A stretch of DNA of 64,000 nt from the NCBI GenBank assembly GCA_045107045.1, contig JBGCFR010000027.1, positions 70,628 to 134,627 on the forward strand, given 5' to 3'. Source of the DNA: Putridiphycobacter sp045107045. GTDB lineage: Bacteria > Bacteroidota > Bacteroidia > Flavobacteriales_D > Crocinitomicaceae. The notes beneath the pieces were generated by a model that saw nothing but the letters and a program-made list of their open reading frames with translations, was not told the DNA's origin and did not search any database. Made by a program: the position numbers and the translations under genes. Positions 1 to 9,151 of the stretch are shown here, one piece after another (position 1 is the first letter of the stretch; each line of letters opens with the position of its first letter).

Positions 1-649
1 TGTATGGTTTAATACATGCTAATTTAGCAATGGTTCCAATTCCTTCAGTATTATAATAAAGCTTTAATATGTTGTCATAAATAGTTAATCCATTGGGACC
101 AGCACCATAATAGTTTCCTAAATCACCCCAAACCCAACCAGTAGGAACCCCTAAATAACGATAAGCTGACCCGTCTGCAATTACTTTACCATTGATGTGT
201 TCAATACCATATGATAATATGCTATCAGCCCACGAATTCATAAAATCGTCTTCTTGTCCATCATCAGTAAAGTATTTTGAACCCAAAGTAGGGTCACCAC
301 CACCAATAATTACAATGTCACCATTGAGCGTTTTAGTAATTGAGTCAATTGTGCCTGTATAACCTATTTTTGTTTTAAACCTATGCTTAGTTCCTAATAT
401 TTTTATCGCGGTAGCGGTTGTGACCAGTTTCATAGTTGAAGCTGCAGGAATGCTCATTGAACCATTGACATTAGCAACTATTTGACCATTGTCAAGATTT
501 TTTACGTAAAAACTAAAAGGTGCTTGTTCAACCCCAGGAAATGTTTGAATTGTTTCAGCATAATTTTGAATTGGATTGACAGGTTTTACAGTCTGTGAAT
601 TACTAATAGTGCCTTGAAAAATGATTAAAAAAAATACAATTTGTCGCAT
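1..649 (-). CDS. dacB: D-alanyl-D-alanine carboxypeptidase / endopeptidase, peptidase S13 (partial)
   Basis: A minus-strand reading frame begins at an ATG at 649-647 and runs off the window start, so the C-terminal part is missing. A hydrophobic N-terminus (about residues 3-15) suggests export to the periplasm. Residues 66-77 contain the acylation motif S-x-x-K (S71-T-M-K74) in an IPAAS context. Further on come IIGGGDPTL and ADGSAYRYLG, and a GWVWGDLGNYYGAG stretch, all typical of the DacB/PBP4 family, which trims or cleaves peptidoglycan peptides. The SxN and KTG motifs would lie beyond the window. It is divergent from the asparagine synthetase gene with about 42 bp between starts. Confidence 0.9.
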   Translation of the reverse strand, partial: MRQIVFFLIIFQGTISNSQTVKPVNPIQNYAETIQTFPGVEQAPFSFYVKNLDNGQIVANVNGSMSIPAASTMKLVTTATAIKILGTKHRFKTKIGYTGTIDSITKTLNGDIVIIGGGDPTLGSKYFTDDGQEDDFMNSWADSILSYGIEHINGKVIADGSAYRYLGVPTGWVWGDLGNYYGAGPNGLTIYDNILKLYYNTEGIGTIAKLACIKPY

Positions 650-691
650 GCTTTTCTGAATTCAATTATCTTTACCACTAAAGTAAACACT

Positions 692-2557
692 TTGTGCGGA
701 ATAGTTGGTATTTGGTTAAAAAATGAGTCTGAAATTGTTCGCAAAGAACAATTAGAGGCCGCGGTTTTTGCTGTCCATCACCGAGGACCTGATTCACATA
801 ATGTCAAAATTGATGCCAATAAAGGCTTTGGGCATTCACGTTTGTCAATTCTGGATTTATCAACTCAGGCAAACCAGCCAATGATGGATTCGAGCAAAAG
901 ATATACCCTTGTATTTAATGGTGAGATATATAATCATGAGGAACTAAGAAAAAAACTACCCACTAGTTTAGAATTTAAAACGAGTTCGGATACAGAAGTG
1001 TTACTGCAATATCTGATTCATTTTGGCCTCTCAAAAATTAATGACTTAAATGGCTTTTTTTCATTTTTGTTTTATGATAGTTTAGAAAATAAACTCCTGT
1101 TTGCAAGAGACCGCTATGGTATAAAACCTTTATTTTTATATGAAGATGCGAATCAAGTTATTTTTGCTTCTGAATTAGCTTCAATTTTTCAGTTTGATAT
1201 TGATAAAAATCTGAATTCAGAGGCAATTAATCTTTTATTTCAACTCACTTACATACCAGCACCACTAACTATTTTGAATAATTGTAAACAAATAATGCCT
1301 GGTCAATGCGGCATTATTGAAAATGGAGAAGTCCAGCTTGAAACATATTATGAATTGGCAGCATCTAAAATGAGTGATTTATCTTATGCAGATGCAACCA
1401 AAATCTTGAAGATAAAAATTGAGAATGCAGTAAAAAAACGTTTAATTTCGGACGTTCCACTAGGCACTTTTTTGAGTGGAGGTGTCGATTCTTCAATTGT
1501 CTCTCTTATTGCGAGTCAGAATAAAAAGGGATTAAAAACATTTTCTATTGGTTTTGATGTGTTATATTTTGATGAGTCGAAGTTTGCCACGGAAATGGCC
1601 AAAAGCATAAGCTCCGATCATCATCAAATTCAATTAACACGTCAAGATTTTAAGCAACGATTTGCTTCTTTTTTAGATTTGAACCATCAACCGTTTGCTG
1701 ATTCTTCAGCATTTGCTATTTATTTGCTCAGTGAAAAAACAAAAAATTATGTTACGGTTAGTTTGAGTGGAGATGGTGCTGATGAGCTATTTGGAGGATA
1801 TAGGAAGCATGAAGCGGAGTTCAAGATTAGAGGTTTTTCTCCACTGAGATCAAAACTTACTAAATGGATTAGTAAAATGACTGTGACTTTACCACAAGGT
1901 CGTCATGGTAAATGGACAGAGTTAAACAGGAAAATTCAAAAATTAAGTAGGGGATTAACTTTATCAGCAAATGAAAGGTATTGGGAATGGCTTAAATTTA
2001 TTAGTAATAAAGAAACGAAGGCCTTATTAAGACATGAGTATAACCAAACAGTTCCTCATTTTAGAGTTGAAGATAATTTAAATCAAGTGCTGGTTAACGA
2101 TCAATCTTTCGTTCTACCAAATGATATGCTAGTTAAGGTTGATAGAATGTCAATGGCACATGGTTTAGAAGTAAGAACTCCATTTCTTGATCATGAGTTA
2201 GTTGATTTTGTGAATACTCTTCCAGCAAGTTTTAAAGTCAATAAAAATGGAAGGAAACAAATATTAATTGACGCATTTAAGGATCAATTACCTGAACGAA
2301 TTTACAAAAGAGAAAAAAAGGGTTTTGAAATCCCATTATTTAATTGGTTGAAAGATGAAATATCAGAGACGTTTGAAAGTGTAATTTTTTCAAAGCCTTA
2401 TATTGAGGAGCAAGGCCTATTTAAGTATAACTATATTCAAACATTAAAAAATGAATTTGGAAGTCCAACATTTAGTGATAAGATTTATTTAGTATGGACA
2501 TTAATTATTTTTCAAAATTGGTGGAATAAAAATATATGGAAGCAAAACGACCAATAA
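692..2557 (+). CDS. asnB: glutamine-hydrolysing asparagine synthetase-type amidotransferase
   Basis: Class II glutamine amidotransferase plus synthetase of 621 residues. The catalytic N-terminal Cys (C-G-I-V-G) must follow the initiator, which fixes the start at the TTG at 692; the longer frame from 641 would bury the Cys and overlap the divergent dacB gene. HHRGPDS and FNGEIYN motifs follow in the glutaminase domain. The synthetase domain has the PP-loop S-G-G-V-D-S-S at about residue 262 and, later, VDRMSMAHGLEVRTPFLDH. The family turns aspartate or another carboxylate into an amide using glutamine and ATP. Because it is first in a glycan operon and overlaps the next gene by 22 bp, it may amidate a sugar acid rather than make asparagine (inference). 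Confidence 0.9.
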   Translation: MCGIVGIWLKNESEIVRKEQLEAAVFAVHHRGPDSHNVKIDANKGFGHSRLSILDLSTQANQPMMDSSKRYTLVFNGEIYNHEELRKKLPTSLEFKTSSDTEVLLQYLIHFGLSKINDLNGFFSFLFYDSLENKLLFARDRYGIKPLFLYEDANQVIFASELASIFQFDIDKNLNSEAINLLFQLTYIPAPLTILNNCKQIMPGQCGIIENGEVQLETYYELAASKMSDLSYADATKILKIKIENAVKKRLISDVPLGTFLSGGVDSSIVSLIASQNKKGLKTFSIGFDVLYFDESKFATEMAKSISSDHHQIQLTRQDFKQRFASFLDLNHQPFADSSAFAIYLLSEKTKNYVTVSLSGDGADELFGGYRKHEAEFKIRGFSPLRSKLTKWISKMTVTLPQGRHGKWTELNRKIQKLSRGLTLSANERYWEWLKFISNKETKALLRHEYNQTVPHFRVEDNLNQVLVNDQSFVLPNDMLVKVDRMSMAHGLEVRTPFLDHELVDFVNTLPASFKVNKNGRKQILIDAFKDQLPERIYKREKKGFEIPLFNWLKDEISETFESVIFSKPYIEEQGLFKYNYIQTLKNEFGSPTFSDKIYLVWTLIIFQNWWNKNIWKQNDQ

Positions 2558-3738
2558 AAGTATTAAGAATAATAAATCGATTTAATTTAGGTGGGCCTAC
2601 GTATAATGTAACTTACTTAAGCGCTTATTTACCACGTAATTTTGAAACAAAGTTGATAGGTGGTGCACCTGAATCAAGTGAAGGTGACGCTTTGTTTATT
2701 CCAAATCAACATGGTTTAAATCCTGATATTATACCTGATTTGCAAAGGTCTATTCATATTCCGTCAGATAGAAAAGCTTATAAAACAATAAAACAACTAA
2801 TTGAAAATTTTAAACCTGATATTGTCCATACCCATGCATCAAAAGCAGGTGCATTAGGTCGATTTGCAGCAAAAAAATGCAAAGTACCGGTGATTATTCA
2901 TACGTTTCATGGACATGTGTTTCATTCTTATTTTGGTAAAATAAAAACAACTATCTATAAAATAGTCGAACGTTATTTGGCAAAGCACTCAACTGCTATT
3001 ATTGCCATTTCCAAAATGCAAAAAAATGAATTAGTTAACATTCATAACATTACGGACAATGACAAAGTGCATGTTGTGAATTTAGGCTTTGACTTAGACC
3101 GATTCCAAATCAATAAAGCCAACAATAGGAAAATATTTGTTGATGAGTATTCAATTGATGACTCCGCCATCTGCATTGCCATTATTGGACGACTAACTGC
3201 CGTTAAAAATCACAATTTGTTTTTTAAGGTGATCCAAAAGGTATTTGAACAGACTGAAAAAAAAATTCATGTTTTTGTAATCGGAGATGGAGAGTTAAAG
3301 ACAGATTTAATGTCAATTTCTTCTGAAATTTTACAGAAATTCTCTCATCAGAAAATTACTTTTACTTCATGGATTAAAGATGTTTCAATACCACTTTCAA
3401 GACTAGATGTAGTTTGCTTAACCTCTTTAAATGAAGGCACTCCAGTCAGTTTAATCGAAGCCCAAGCTTCTAATGTTGCAGTAATTAGTACCAACGTTGG
3501 CGGAGTTAAGGATATTATTGATGTTGACAAAACTGGCATTGTGGTTGAAGGATTTGATGAAAATAATTATGCACTCTCCTTGCTTAGCTTGATAGAAAAT
3601 GCTGATAAACTAAGGATGATGAAGGCAAATGGATTGGATTTTGTAAAGGAAAAATTTCATTATAAAACCCTTTGTTTTAATATAGAACAGTTATATTTGA
3701 AGTTGCTAAATCAATCAGATGAACAAAGTGAAAACTAA
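2536..3738 (+). CDS. glycosyltransferase family 4
   Basis: 400-residue GT-B enzyme. The N-terminal half has VLRIINRFNLGGP, the usual start of GT4 glycan transferases, then a THASKAGALGRFAA and FHGHVFHSYF region. The C-terminal half has IGRLTAVKNHN and the nucleotide-sugar binding E-x7-E-like segment LNEGTPVSLIEAQAS. It should act in the cytoplasm, moving a sugar from an activated donor onto a lipid-linked glycan; donor and acceptor cannot be read from sequence. It overlaps the amidotransferase gene by 22 bp and the export lipoprotein gene by 20 bp, so translation is probably coupled. Confidence 0.9.
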   Translation: MEAKRPIKVLRIINRFNLGGPTYNVTYLSAYLPRNFETKLIGGAPESSEGDALFIPNQHGLNPDIIPDLQRSIHIPSDRKAYKTIKQLIENFKPDIVHTHASKAGALGRFAAKKCKVPVIIHTFHGHVFHSYFGKIKTTIYKIVERYLAKHSTAIIAISKMQKNELVNIHNITDNDKVHVVNLGFDLDRFQINKANNRKIFVDEYSIDDSAICIAIIGRLTAVKNHNLFFKVIQKVFEQTEKKIHVFVIGDGELKTDLMSISSEILQKFSHQKITFTSWIKDVSIPLSRLDVVCLTSLNEGTPVSLIEAQASNVAVISTNVGGVKDIIDVDKTGIVVEGFDENNYALSLLSLIENADKLRMMKANGLDFVKEKFHYKTLCFNIEQLYLKLLNQSDEQSEN

Positions 3739-4513
3739 TATTTTTTTGCCGATCATATTACTCATTATTTTAATTCAAAGTTGTGGTATAAATAGTGATT
3801 TAATGCTTAAGACTCCAAAGGATTATAAGTTTGAATCACTCGATTCGATTAACGGTTTATTAGATAATAGAGAGTATATTATAGGGATAAATGACATTGT
3901 TAAATTTAGATTTCAGACCAATAACGGCATAAAAATTCTTGATATTGCAGCTGGCTTGTCCGAGGGAGTTGGGAATGTGGGTAATCAATTGAACTCTGTT
4001 AGTAACATTCCATATGTAATTAATGCTGATTCTATGGTTAAATTGCCTTACATTAAGGAAGTAAATTTAGTTGGAAAAACCATTCGTGAAAGCGAGGAAT
4101 ATTTACAAGAAGCCTATAAAAGCTACTATGTTGATCCTTTTATACAAATTTCTGTAACTAATAAACGAGTACTTGTTTTTCCTGGAAATGGAGGGGATGC
4201 ACTAGTTGTCAATTTGTTAAATAATAATACTACACTTATTGAAGCTATTGCATTAGCAGGAGGGATACGTGATAGAGGTAGAGCGTCAAAAATTAAACTC
4301 ATTCGAGATGTTAATGGCAAAAGGAAGGTTTATTTAATTGACTTGTCAACTATAGAGGGGCTTGAATATGTTAATTTAATTGTTCAAAATGGTGATTATA
4401 TTTACATTGAACCAACACCACAATTAGGTAGAGAAGTGTTGATTCAGGTGGCACCAATACTTTCTCTAGTCACTAGTTCAATTGCGGTAATATTAGCTAT
4501 AAGTAGGCTATAA
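3719..4513 (+). CDS. Wza-like polysaccharide export lipoprotein
   Basis: 264 residues. The N-terminal hydrophobic segment ends in a lipobox (LIQSC, Cys at about 22), so the mature protein should be an envelope lipoprotein. Next comes a polysaccharide export (Poly_export) domain (ADSMVKLPYIKEVNLVGKT, then YYVDPFIQISV), then one SLBB-type segment (VFPGNGGDALVVNL and IEAIALAGGI). The C-terminus is hydrophobic (about residues 243-262), as in outer-membrane anchors of this family. The family forms the outer-membrane channel for capsule or exopolysaccharide with a Wzc partner, encoded 10 bp downstream. Confidence 0.88.
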   Translation: MNKVKTNIFLPIILLIILIQSCGINSDLMLKTPKDYKFESLDSINGLLDNREYIIGINDIVKFRFQTNNGIKILDIAAGLSEGVGNVGNQLNSVSNIPYVINADSMVKLPYIKEVNLVGKTIRESEEYLQEAYKSYYVDPFIQISVTNKRVLVFPGNGGDALVVNLLNNNTTLIEAIALAGGIRDRGRASKIKLIRDVNGKRKVYLIDLSTIEGLEYVNLIVQNGDYIYIEPTPQLGREVLIQVAPILSLVTSSIAVILAISRL

Positions 4514-4523
4514 AAGCAACAAT

Positions 4524-6896
4524 ATGGAAGGAAACCAATTAGATAAATTATTTAGTTCTTCTAATCTTAATAGAGAATTAGATTTTGATATCTTTAAATC
4601 CGTCTTTAAGAGTAATTGGTTTTGGATAGTAGTTATCTTTTTTATCGGTATTGTATCTAGTTTGCTTTATTTAAGGTACACTAAACCTGTTTTCGAATCA
4701 AATGCTATTATTCAGAGAACTTTGCGAGATGAAGGTCATCAGGTGCTCGCTTTTGAAAGTTTTTCTCAAGAAAATAACTTGTCCGCTGATGTTGAATTAT
4801 TAAAGTCTCCATTTTTGCTTGAAAAGGTTTTGATTAATCTAAATTTGCAAATTAGCTACTTTAGTGAAGGAGAGGTTTTAACCGAAGAAAAATTTACTCA
4901 GTCACCTTATCATGTAACCTTTATGGAGTTGAAAGACTCTTCAATTGTCAATACGCAAATCGTTGTGCGTAAAAAGGATGAAAAACTTTTCTTAGACTAC
5001 ATCAAATCCGATAAGAAATATTCAGCAGAGGTTAGTAATAATGAAATTGTCAATAATGATCAATTTAAGTTAGTGTTTAAAATTGATGATGAAGAAAGGT
5101 TCTTTGAAGACATTAAAAATGATAAGTTGTATTTTAGAATTAATAACTACAAGTTATTGACTCAAGAATTGATTAAAAACCTTCATGTTAGCGTATTGAA
5201 TTTTGATGCTAAAACAATGAAAATTTCTTTTAAAAGTAATAATCGATATCTAGCTAGAGAGTTAGTTAACGAATTAGTTAATACTTTTTTTGAATATGAT
5301 TTAGAAAAAAAGAGTAAAAGTTCTGAGAATATTCTTGAATTTATTGATGAACAACTGGATACTGTATATGCTAGTTTAAAATTCTCTGAGGATGATCTCC
5401 AATCATTTACAAATCAGTCTAAGACTAATAATCCGGAACTATTCAAACGGAATTTAATAGATCGTATTAATGAACTTCGACAAGAAATGTTAACAGCAGA
5501 TATTGAATATGATCTAATAAATGGTTTGAATCAGGGTGTAAACACAAAAGATAGAACCAAAGTTTATAATTTAATACCAACCGTTATTGGTACTCGTTTT
5601 CAAACCCTTTTACAAGGACAATTGGATCAGTTGTATAAATTGCTGGAATTGAAAGAAGATGCCTCATATAGATTTACAGATGAAAATGAAGGGCTTAAGA
5701 ACCTAAATACAAATATTGATACACAAATATCAACAATCAGTCAAACATTGAATGCAATTAAAAACCAAGTCAATTTGCGTAAGGAAGGACTTAAAAGGAG
5801 ACTGCAAAGCCTAGAAGCCCAGTTGTATGGCGTACCGGCAAAAGAGTTAGAACTAGCAGGTTTACGTCGGAAATTTAACTTAAACGAAAAATACTATTCA
5901 ATTCTAATAGAAAGAAGGACTGAATATGAAATTTCTAAAGCTGGGTATACAGTTGATAATAATATATTGCAATCTCCAACATATCCAAGTTTGGTTTCTC
6001 CTAATAAAAAAATAGTTTATTTAGGAGCATTCCTTATATCACTTTTGACGTGTTTTATACTGTTAGGTATTAAATACATTACATTTAATGTTATTCATAA
6101 TGAAAATGAACTGAGAAGCCTATTGCCTTCAAAAATTGGATTTCTAGGTACAATTCCACAGGTTAAAATGGAAGCGAATAATTCTCAATTGCTAGTCCAT
6201 TTGAGACCAAAATCTGCCTTAGCAGAAAACTACAGACATGTAAGGTCAAATATGCAGTTTATTTTAGATACAGAACAATCAAATGTAATTGCAATCTCAT
6301 CATCAATTTCTGGTGAAGGTAAAACTTTCGTATCCTTAAATCTTGCAGGCATTTATACAATGTCAAATAAAAAAGTACTCATAATTGACTTAGATTTAAG
6401 AAAGCCAAAAATTCATTTAGGATTGAAAGTTGATAATATTGAAGGAATGAGTTCAATTCTATCAGGTAAAATCGGCTGGAGGGACTGTGTAAAGCAATCA
6501 AATCAGATTGAAAACTTGGATTATATTACTGCTGGTGTAATACCACCAAACCCTTCAGAACTATTGCTAAATGGAGTTCTTGAAAAATTATTAGATGAAA
6601 TTAGAATTGAATATGATATCGTTATTATTGATAATCCTCCTGTTGGAATAGTTTCTGATGGGTTTAATGTAATGAATAAATCAGATTGTCCTATATATGT
6701 AGTTCGGGCAAATTATACTAAACGAGCAACCATGCGAGAAGTAAGTAAACTTGTGTTCGAAAATAGATTAAGAGAACTGTATGTAATCTTAAATGATGTG
6801 ACGATTAAGAGAACTGGCTATGGGTATGGCTATGGAGGTTATTATAGTGATGATGAGGTTACCAATAATAAGAAATGGTGGCAAATATGGAAATAG
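4524..6896 (+). CDS. Wzc-like chain-length determinant and tyrosine autokinase
   Basis: 790 residues with the layout of Bacteroidota/proteobacterial BY-kinases. A Wzz-type region begins with a membrane helix at about residues 31-50; long coiled-coil periplasmic segments follow to a second helix at about 496-517. The cytoplasmic kinase has Walker A S-G-E-G-K-T at about 597-602, Walker A' LIIDLDLRKP near 619 and Walker B IVIIDNPPVG near 699. The C-terminus has a tyrosine cluster (YGYGYGGYY) expected to be autophosphorylated. It would control polymer length and export together with the Wza-like protein. Kinase and membrane parts are fused in one chain. Confidence 0.93.
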   Translation: MEGNQLDKLFSSSNLNRELDFDIFKSVFKSNWFWIVVIFFIGIVSSLLYLRYTKPVFESNAIIQRTLRDEGHQVLAFESFSQENNLSADVELLKSPFLLEKVLINLNLQISYFSEGEVLTEEKFTQSPYHVTFMELKDSSIVNTQIVVRKKDEKLFLDYIKSDKKYSAEVSNNEIVNNDQFKLVFKIDDEERFFEDIKNDKLYFRINNYKLLTQELIKNLHVSVLNFDAKTMKISFKSNNRYLARELVNELVNTFFEYDLEKKSKSSENILEFIDEQLDTVYASLKFSEDDLQSFTNQSKTNNPELFKRNLIDRINELRQEMLTADIEYDLINGLNQGVNTKDRTKVYNLIPTVIGTRFQTLLQGQLDQLYKLLELKEDASYRFTDENEGLKNLNTNIDTQISTISQTLNAIKNQVNLRKEGLKRRLQSLEAQLYGVPAKELELAGLRRKFNLNEKYYSILIERRTEYEISKAGYTVDNNILQSPTYPSLVSPNKKIVYLGAFLISLLTCFILLGIKYITFNVIHNENELRSLLPSKIGFLGTIPQVKMEANNSQLLVHLRPKSALAENYRHVRSNMQFILDTEQSNVIAISSSISGEGKTFVSLNLAGIYTMSNKKVLIIDLDLRKPKIHLGLKVDNIEGMSSILSGKIGWRDCVKQSNQIENLDYITAGVIPPNPSELLLNGVLEKLLDEIRIEYDIVIIDNPPVGIVSDGFNVMNKSDCPIYVVRANYTKRATMREVSKLVFENRLRELYVILNDVTIKRTGYGYGYGGYYSDDEVTNNKKWWQIWK

Positions 6897-7432
6897 AAAA
6901 GTTTGATATAAATGATGTTATACTCTTTAAGCCAAGAGTTTTTACTGATGATAGAGGTTATTTTTTTGAAGCATTTAATCAAAAAACCTTTAATGAATGT
7001 GTTGGTTATGAAGTGGATTTTGTTCAGGATAATCAATCACAATCTCAAAAAGGTACAGTAAGGGGCTTACATTTTCAATCGCCTCCATTTGAGCAAGGTA
7101 AGTTGGTAAGTGTTGTCAAAGGTGCTGTAATTGATTTTCTTGTAGATATCCGCACAAATTCTTTAACTTACGGAGATTCAATGAAAGTTCATCTTTCAGA
7201 AAATGATTTCTCCTTTTTATGGATTCCACCTGGCTTTGCTCATGGTTTTTGTACACTAGAGGATAACACAATTTTCCAGTATAAATGTTCCAATTTTTAT
7301 AATAAGGATAGTGAAGGCGATTTAAAATGGGACGATTCTAAATTCGGATTTGGCAACTTAATTAAGGACCCAATTGTGTCTGAAAAAGATAAAAAAGCAC
7401 AGGCATTTACTTCTTTTAATAGTCCATTTTAA
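6887..7432 (+). CDS. rfbC: dTDP-4-dehydrorhamnose 3,5-epimerase family protein
   Basis: Cupin-fold RmlC/RfbC family, 181 residues from the ATG at 6887; an in-frame ATG at 6875 would add four residues and cannot be excluded. Motifs include FTDDRGYFFEAFN, the catalytic-His region TVRGLHFQ and the FLWIPPGFAHGFCTL strand. In dTDP-L-rhamnose synthesis the enzyme epimerises C3 and C5 of the 4-keto sugar. The other three genes of that pathway (rfbA, rfbB, rfbD) are not in this window, so either they are elsewhere or this enzyme works on another keto-sugar. The start lies inside the end of the kinase gene (10-bp overlap). Confidence 0.88.
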   Translation: MEIEKFDINDVILFKPRVFTDDRGYFFEAFNQKTFNECVGYEVDFVQDNQSQSQKGTVRGLHFQSPPFEQGKLVSVVKGAVIDFLVDIRTNSLTYGDSMKVHLSENDFSFLWIPPGFAHGFCTLEDNTIFQYKCSNFYNKDSEGDLKWDDSKFGFGNLIKDPIVSEKDKKAQAFTSFNSPF

Positions 7433-7438
7433 TGTGTA

Positions 7439-8536
7439 ATGAGAGATAGTGTTTTTTCAATTGTTAATCTTTTAATTATTGGTGGGGGTGCATTCTTACT
7501 ATCTATTATTATTAATCGTTTTTTCTTGAGATTTGCTCACACTCTGGGTATTCGCAATAAAAATGATGTGACTATAAGATGGAGTCTTGATTCAAAACCA
7601 TCATTAGGAGGGATTAGCTTTTATATTGTTTTTTTGGTTGGTTTTATGTTTTATGCCATTTACTTTGGTCAGGAAGATGTATTCAAGAATGAGAGTTTGC
7701 TAGGCTTGTTCTATGCAGTATCTATTGCTTTTCTGCTTGGATTGTCTGATGATGCTTATGATACTAAACCTTTAATAAAACTACTACTACAAATTTTGTG
7801 TGGTTTAGTTTTGATAAAAACTGGGAATGGAGTCAATTTATTTGAGCATCAATGGTTAAATTTTATTATTACAATTCTTTGGGTTGTGGGTATAATGAAT
7901 TCTATAAATATGTTGGATAATATGGATGGAATTACTACAATTATTTCTATTTCTATAATTACTGCCGTTATTTTTATTTTAGTACCGTTCTCACTAAATA
8001 ATAATATTGACATATTTTTTCTAATTACTGCCCTAGGTAGCCTATTCGGTTTTTTAGCATTTAACCACCCTCCTGCTAAAATGTTTATGGGTGATACTGG
8101 AAGTCAATTTCTTGGAGTCTTATTAGCCTATTTTTCTATAAAGTATTTGTGGAATAATGGAATAGAAATTTCAAATTATTCAATATTTTCTAATGTAACC
8201 CTTGTTATTACTGCGTTTAGTTTGCCTTTAATGGATACAATAATTGTAAGTATGAACAGAATATTACGAGGAAGATCACCAATGATAGGAGGTAAGGATC
8301 ATACAACTCATCATTTAGTTTATAAAGGGTTTTCCGAACCATCAGTATTTTATATTTTTACAATTCTTGGAATTATTTCAGGAATGTTAACTTTTATTTT
8401 TCAAAGGTATATTCCATTTAACTCATACTCTTACTTAGTTTTATGGTGCTATTTTATTGCACTCTTTTTGCTGTTCTTTAGGTTAACTAGAAAACAGAAA
8501 TCTATGGTTGATAAAAATGAAGGAAAGACAGATTAG
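7439..8536 (+). CDS. WecA/MraY-like polyprenyl-phosphate sugar-1-phosphate transferase
   Basis: 365-residue multi-pass membrane protein of the polyprenyl-phosphate GlcNAc-1-P transferase family. The diagnostic cytoplasmic loops are present: NMLDNMDGITT, FNHPPAKMFMGDTGSQF (magnesium-binding Asp) and GGKDHTTHHLVYKG, the last typical of WecA/TagO rather than MraY. It would start glycan assembly by putting a sugar-1-phosphate on undecaprenyl phosphate at the inner membrane. It lies 6 bp after rfbC, giving this operon its own initiating enzyme. Confidence 0.9.
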   Translation: MRDSVFSIVNLLIIGGGAFLLSIIINRFFLRFAHTLGIRNKNDVTIRWSLDSKPSLGGISFYIVFLVGFMFYAIYFGQEDVFKNESLLGLFYAVSIAFLLGLSDDAYDTKPLIKLLLQILCGLVLIKTGNGVNLFEHQWLNFIITILWVVGIMNSINMLDNMDGITTIISISIITAVIFILVPFSLNNNIDIFFLITALGSLFGFLAFNHPPAKMFMGDTGSQFLGVLLAYFSIKYLWNNGIEISNYSIFSNVTLVITAFSLPLMDTIIVSMNRILRGRSPMIGGKDHTTHHLVYKGFSEPSVFYIFTILGIISGMLTFIFQRYIPFNSYSYLVLWCYFIALFLLFFRLTRKQKSMVDKNEGKTD

Positions 8537-8756
8537 ATTTATTTGGGACTTCTTTGGAGCTGATGGTCTTGAGACGGCTATACATCATGCAAAGCACTTA
8601 ACTACTTTTTTTACATTAAACAGGGTTGATTTTACCAATATTGGTTCTGAAAAAGAAGGAGAATTAAAAAGTATTGCATTTGTTGTTTCAAGTGAAAAGA
8701 ATGTTGAATTAATAAAGAAGAGCCTCCGTCCGCATAGGGCAACAATAGAGTCTTGA
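8517..8756 (+). CDS. small conserved-looking protein of unknown function
   Basis: 79 residues from the ATG at 8517; a TTG at 8508 is also in frame. It overlaps the end of the WecA-like gene by 20 bp and is followed by a strong terminator, so it is the last gene of the glycan operon. The protein is soluble, starts with a RFIWDFFGADGLETAIHHA stretch and has no signal peptide. I recall similar short proteins with an N-terminal WDF-G-D-A-x-x-T-A-x-HH pattern in other Bacteroidota, but no function is known to me. The conserved-looking His pair and Asp residues could bind metal, though that is speculation. Confidence 0.75.
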   Translation: MKERQIRFIWDFFGADGLETAIHHAKHLTTFFTLNRVDFTNIGSEKEGELKSIAFVVSSEKNVELIKKSLRPHRATIES

Positions 8757-8776
8757 TTATTGTTGGGTGCAAATAA

Positions 8777-8808
8777 AAAAGGTCTGATATAAGAATATCA
8801 GACCTTTT
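8777..8808. terminator. bidirectional intrinsic terminator
   Basis: Perfect 14-bp inverted repeat (arms 8777-8790 and 8795-8808, loop AAGA) with AAAA on one side and TTTT on the other. It lies between the end of the glycan operon and the end of the convergent cold-shock gene and can serve both. Confidence 0.92.
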
Positions 8809-8830
8809 AAAAATTTGAAAATATAATCTA

Positions 8831-9022
8831 TTAAATTACTTTTACATTTACTGCGTTCAAACCTTTTTTTCCTTCTTGTAGTTCGAATTCTACTTGGTCG
8901 TTTTCACGAATCTCGTCAATTAATCCTGAGATATGCACAAAGTGCTCTTTGTTTGTTCCTTCTTCAGTGATAAATCCAAATCCTTTTGATTCGTTGAAAA
9001 ACTTTACTGTACCTTTATTCAT
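8831..9022 (-). CDS. cold-shock domain protein (CspA family)
   Basis: 63-residue single OB-fold cold-shock domain. It has RNP1 (KGFGFIT) and an RNP2-like HFVHIS. It is slightly shorter than the 65-70 residues usual for the family but includes all five strands by eye. Such proteins bind single-stranded RNA/DNA and melt RNA structure. It is monocistronic with its own promoter box just upstream (9048-9055) and a terminator shared with the glycan operon. Confidence 0.95.
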   Translation of the reverse strand: MNKGTVKFFNESKGFGFITEEGTNKEHFVHISGLIDEIRENDQVEFELQEGKKGLNAVNVKVI

Positions 9023-9047
9023 TATTATAATTTATTAAATATTGACA

Positions 9048-9055
9048 CAAAAGTA
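9048..9055 (-). promoter_or_regulatory. -7 promoter box of the cold-shock gene
   Basis: Minus-strand TACTTTTG matches TANNTTTG exactly. A TTG at 9073-9071 lies 15 bp upstream, somewhat short for a -33 box. The 5' leader would be only about 20 nt, unlike the long leaders of enterobacterial cspA. Confidence 0.6.
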
Positions 9056-9151
9056 CGATTTATTTTAATGCAAATCACATTTACTACGAAATATAGCGTC
9101 CCACTTCATTAAATACTTATTAATCATGTATTTAAAATTGAATTACTTTTT

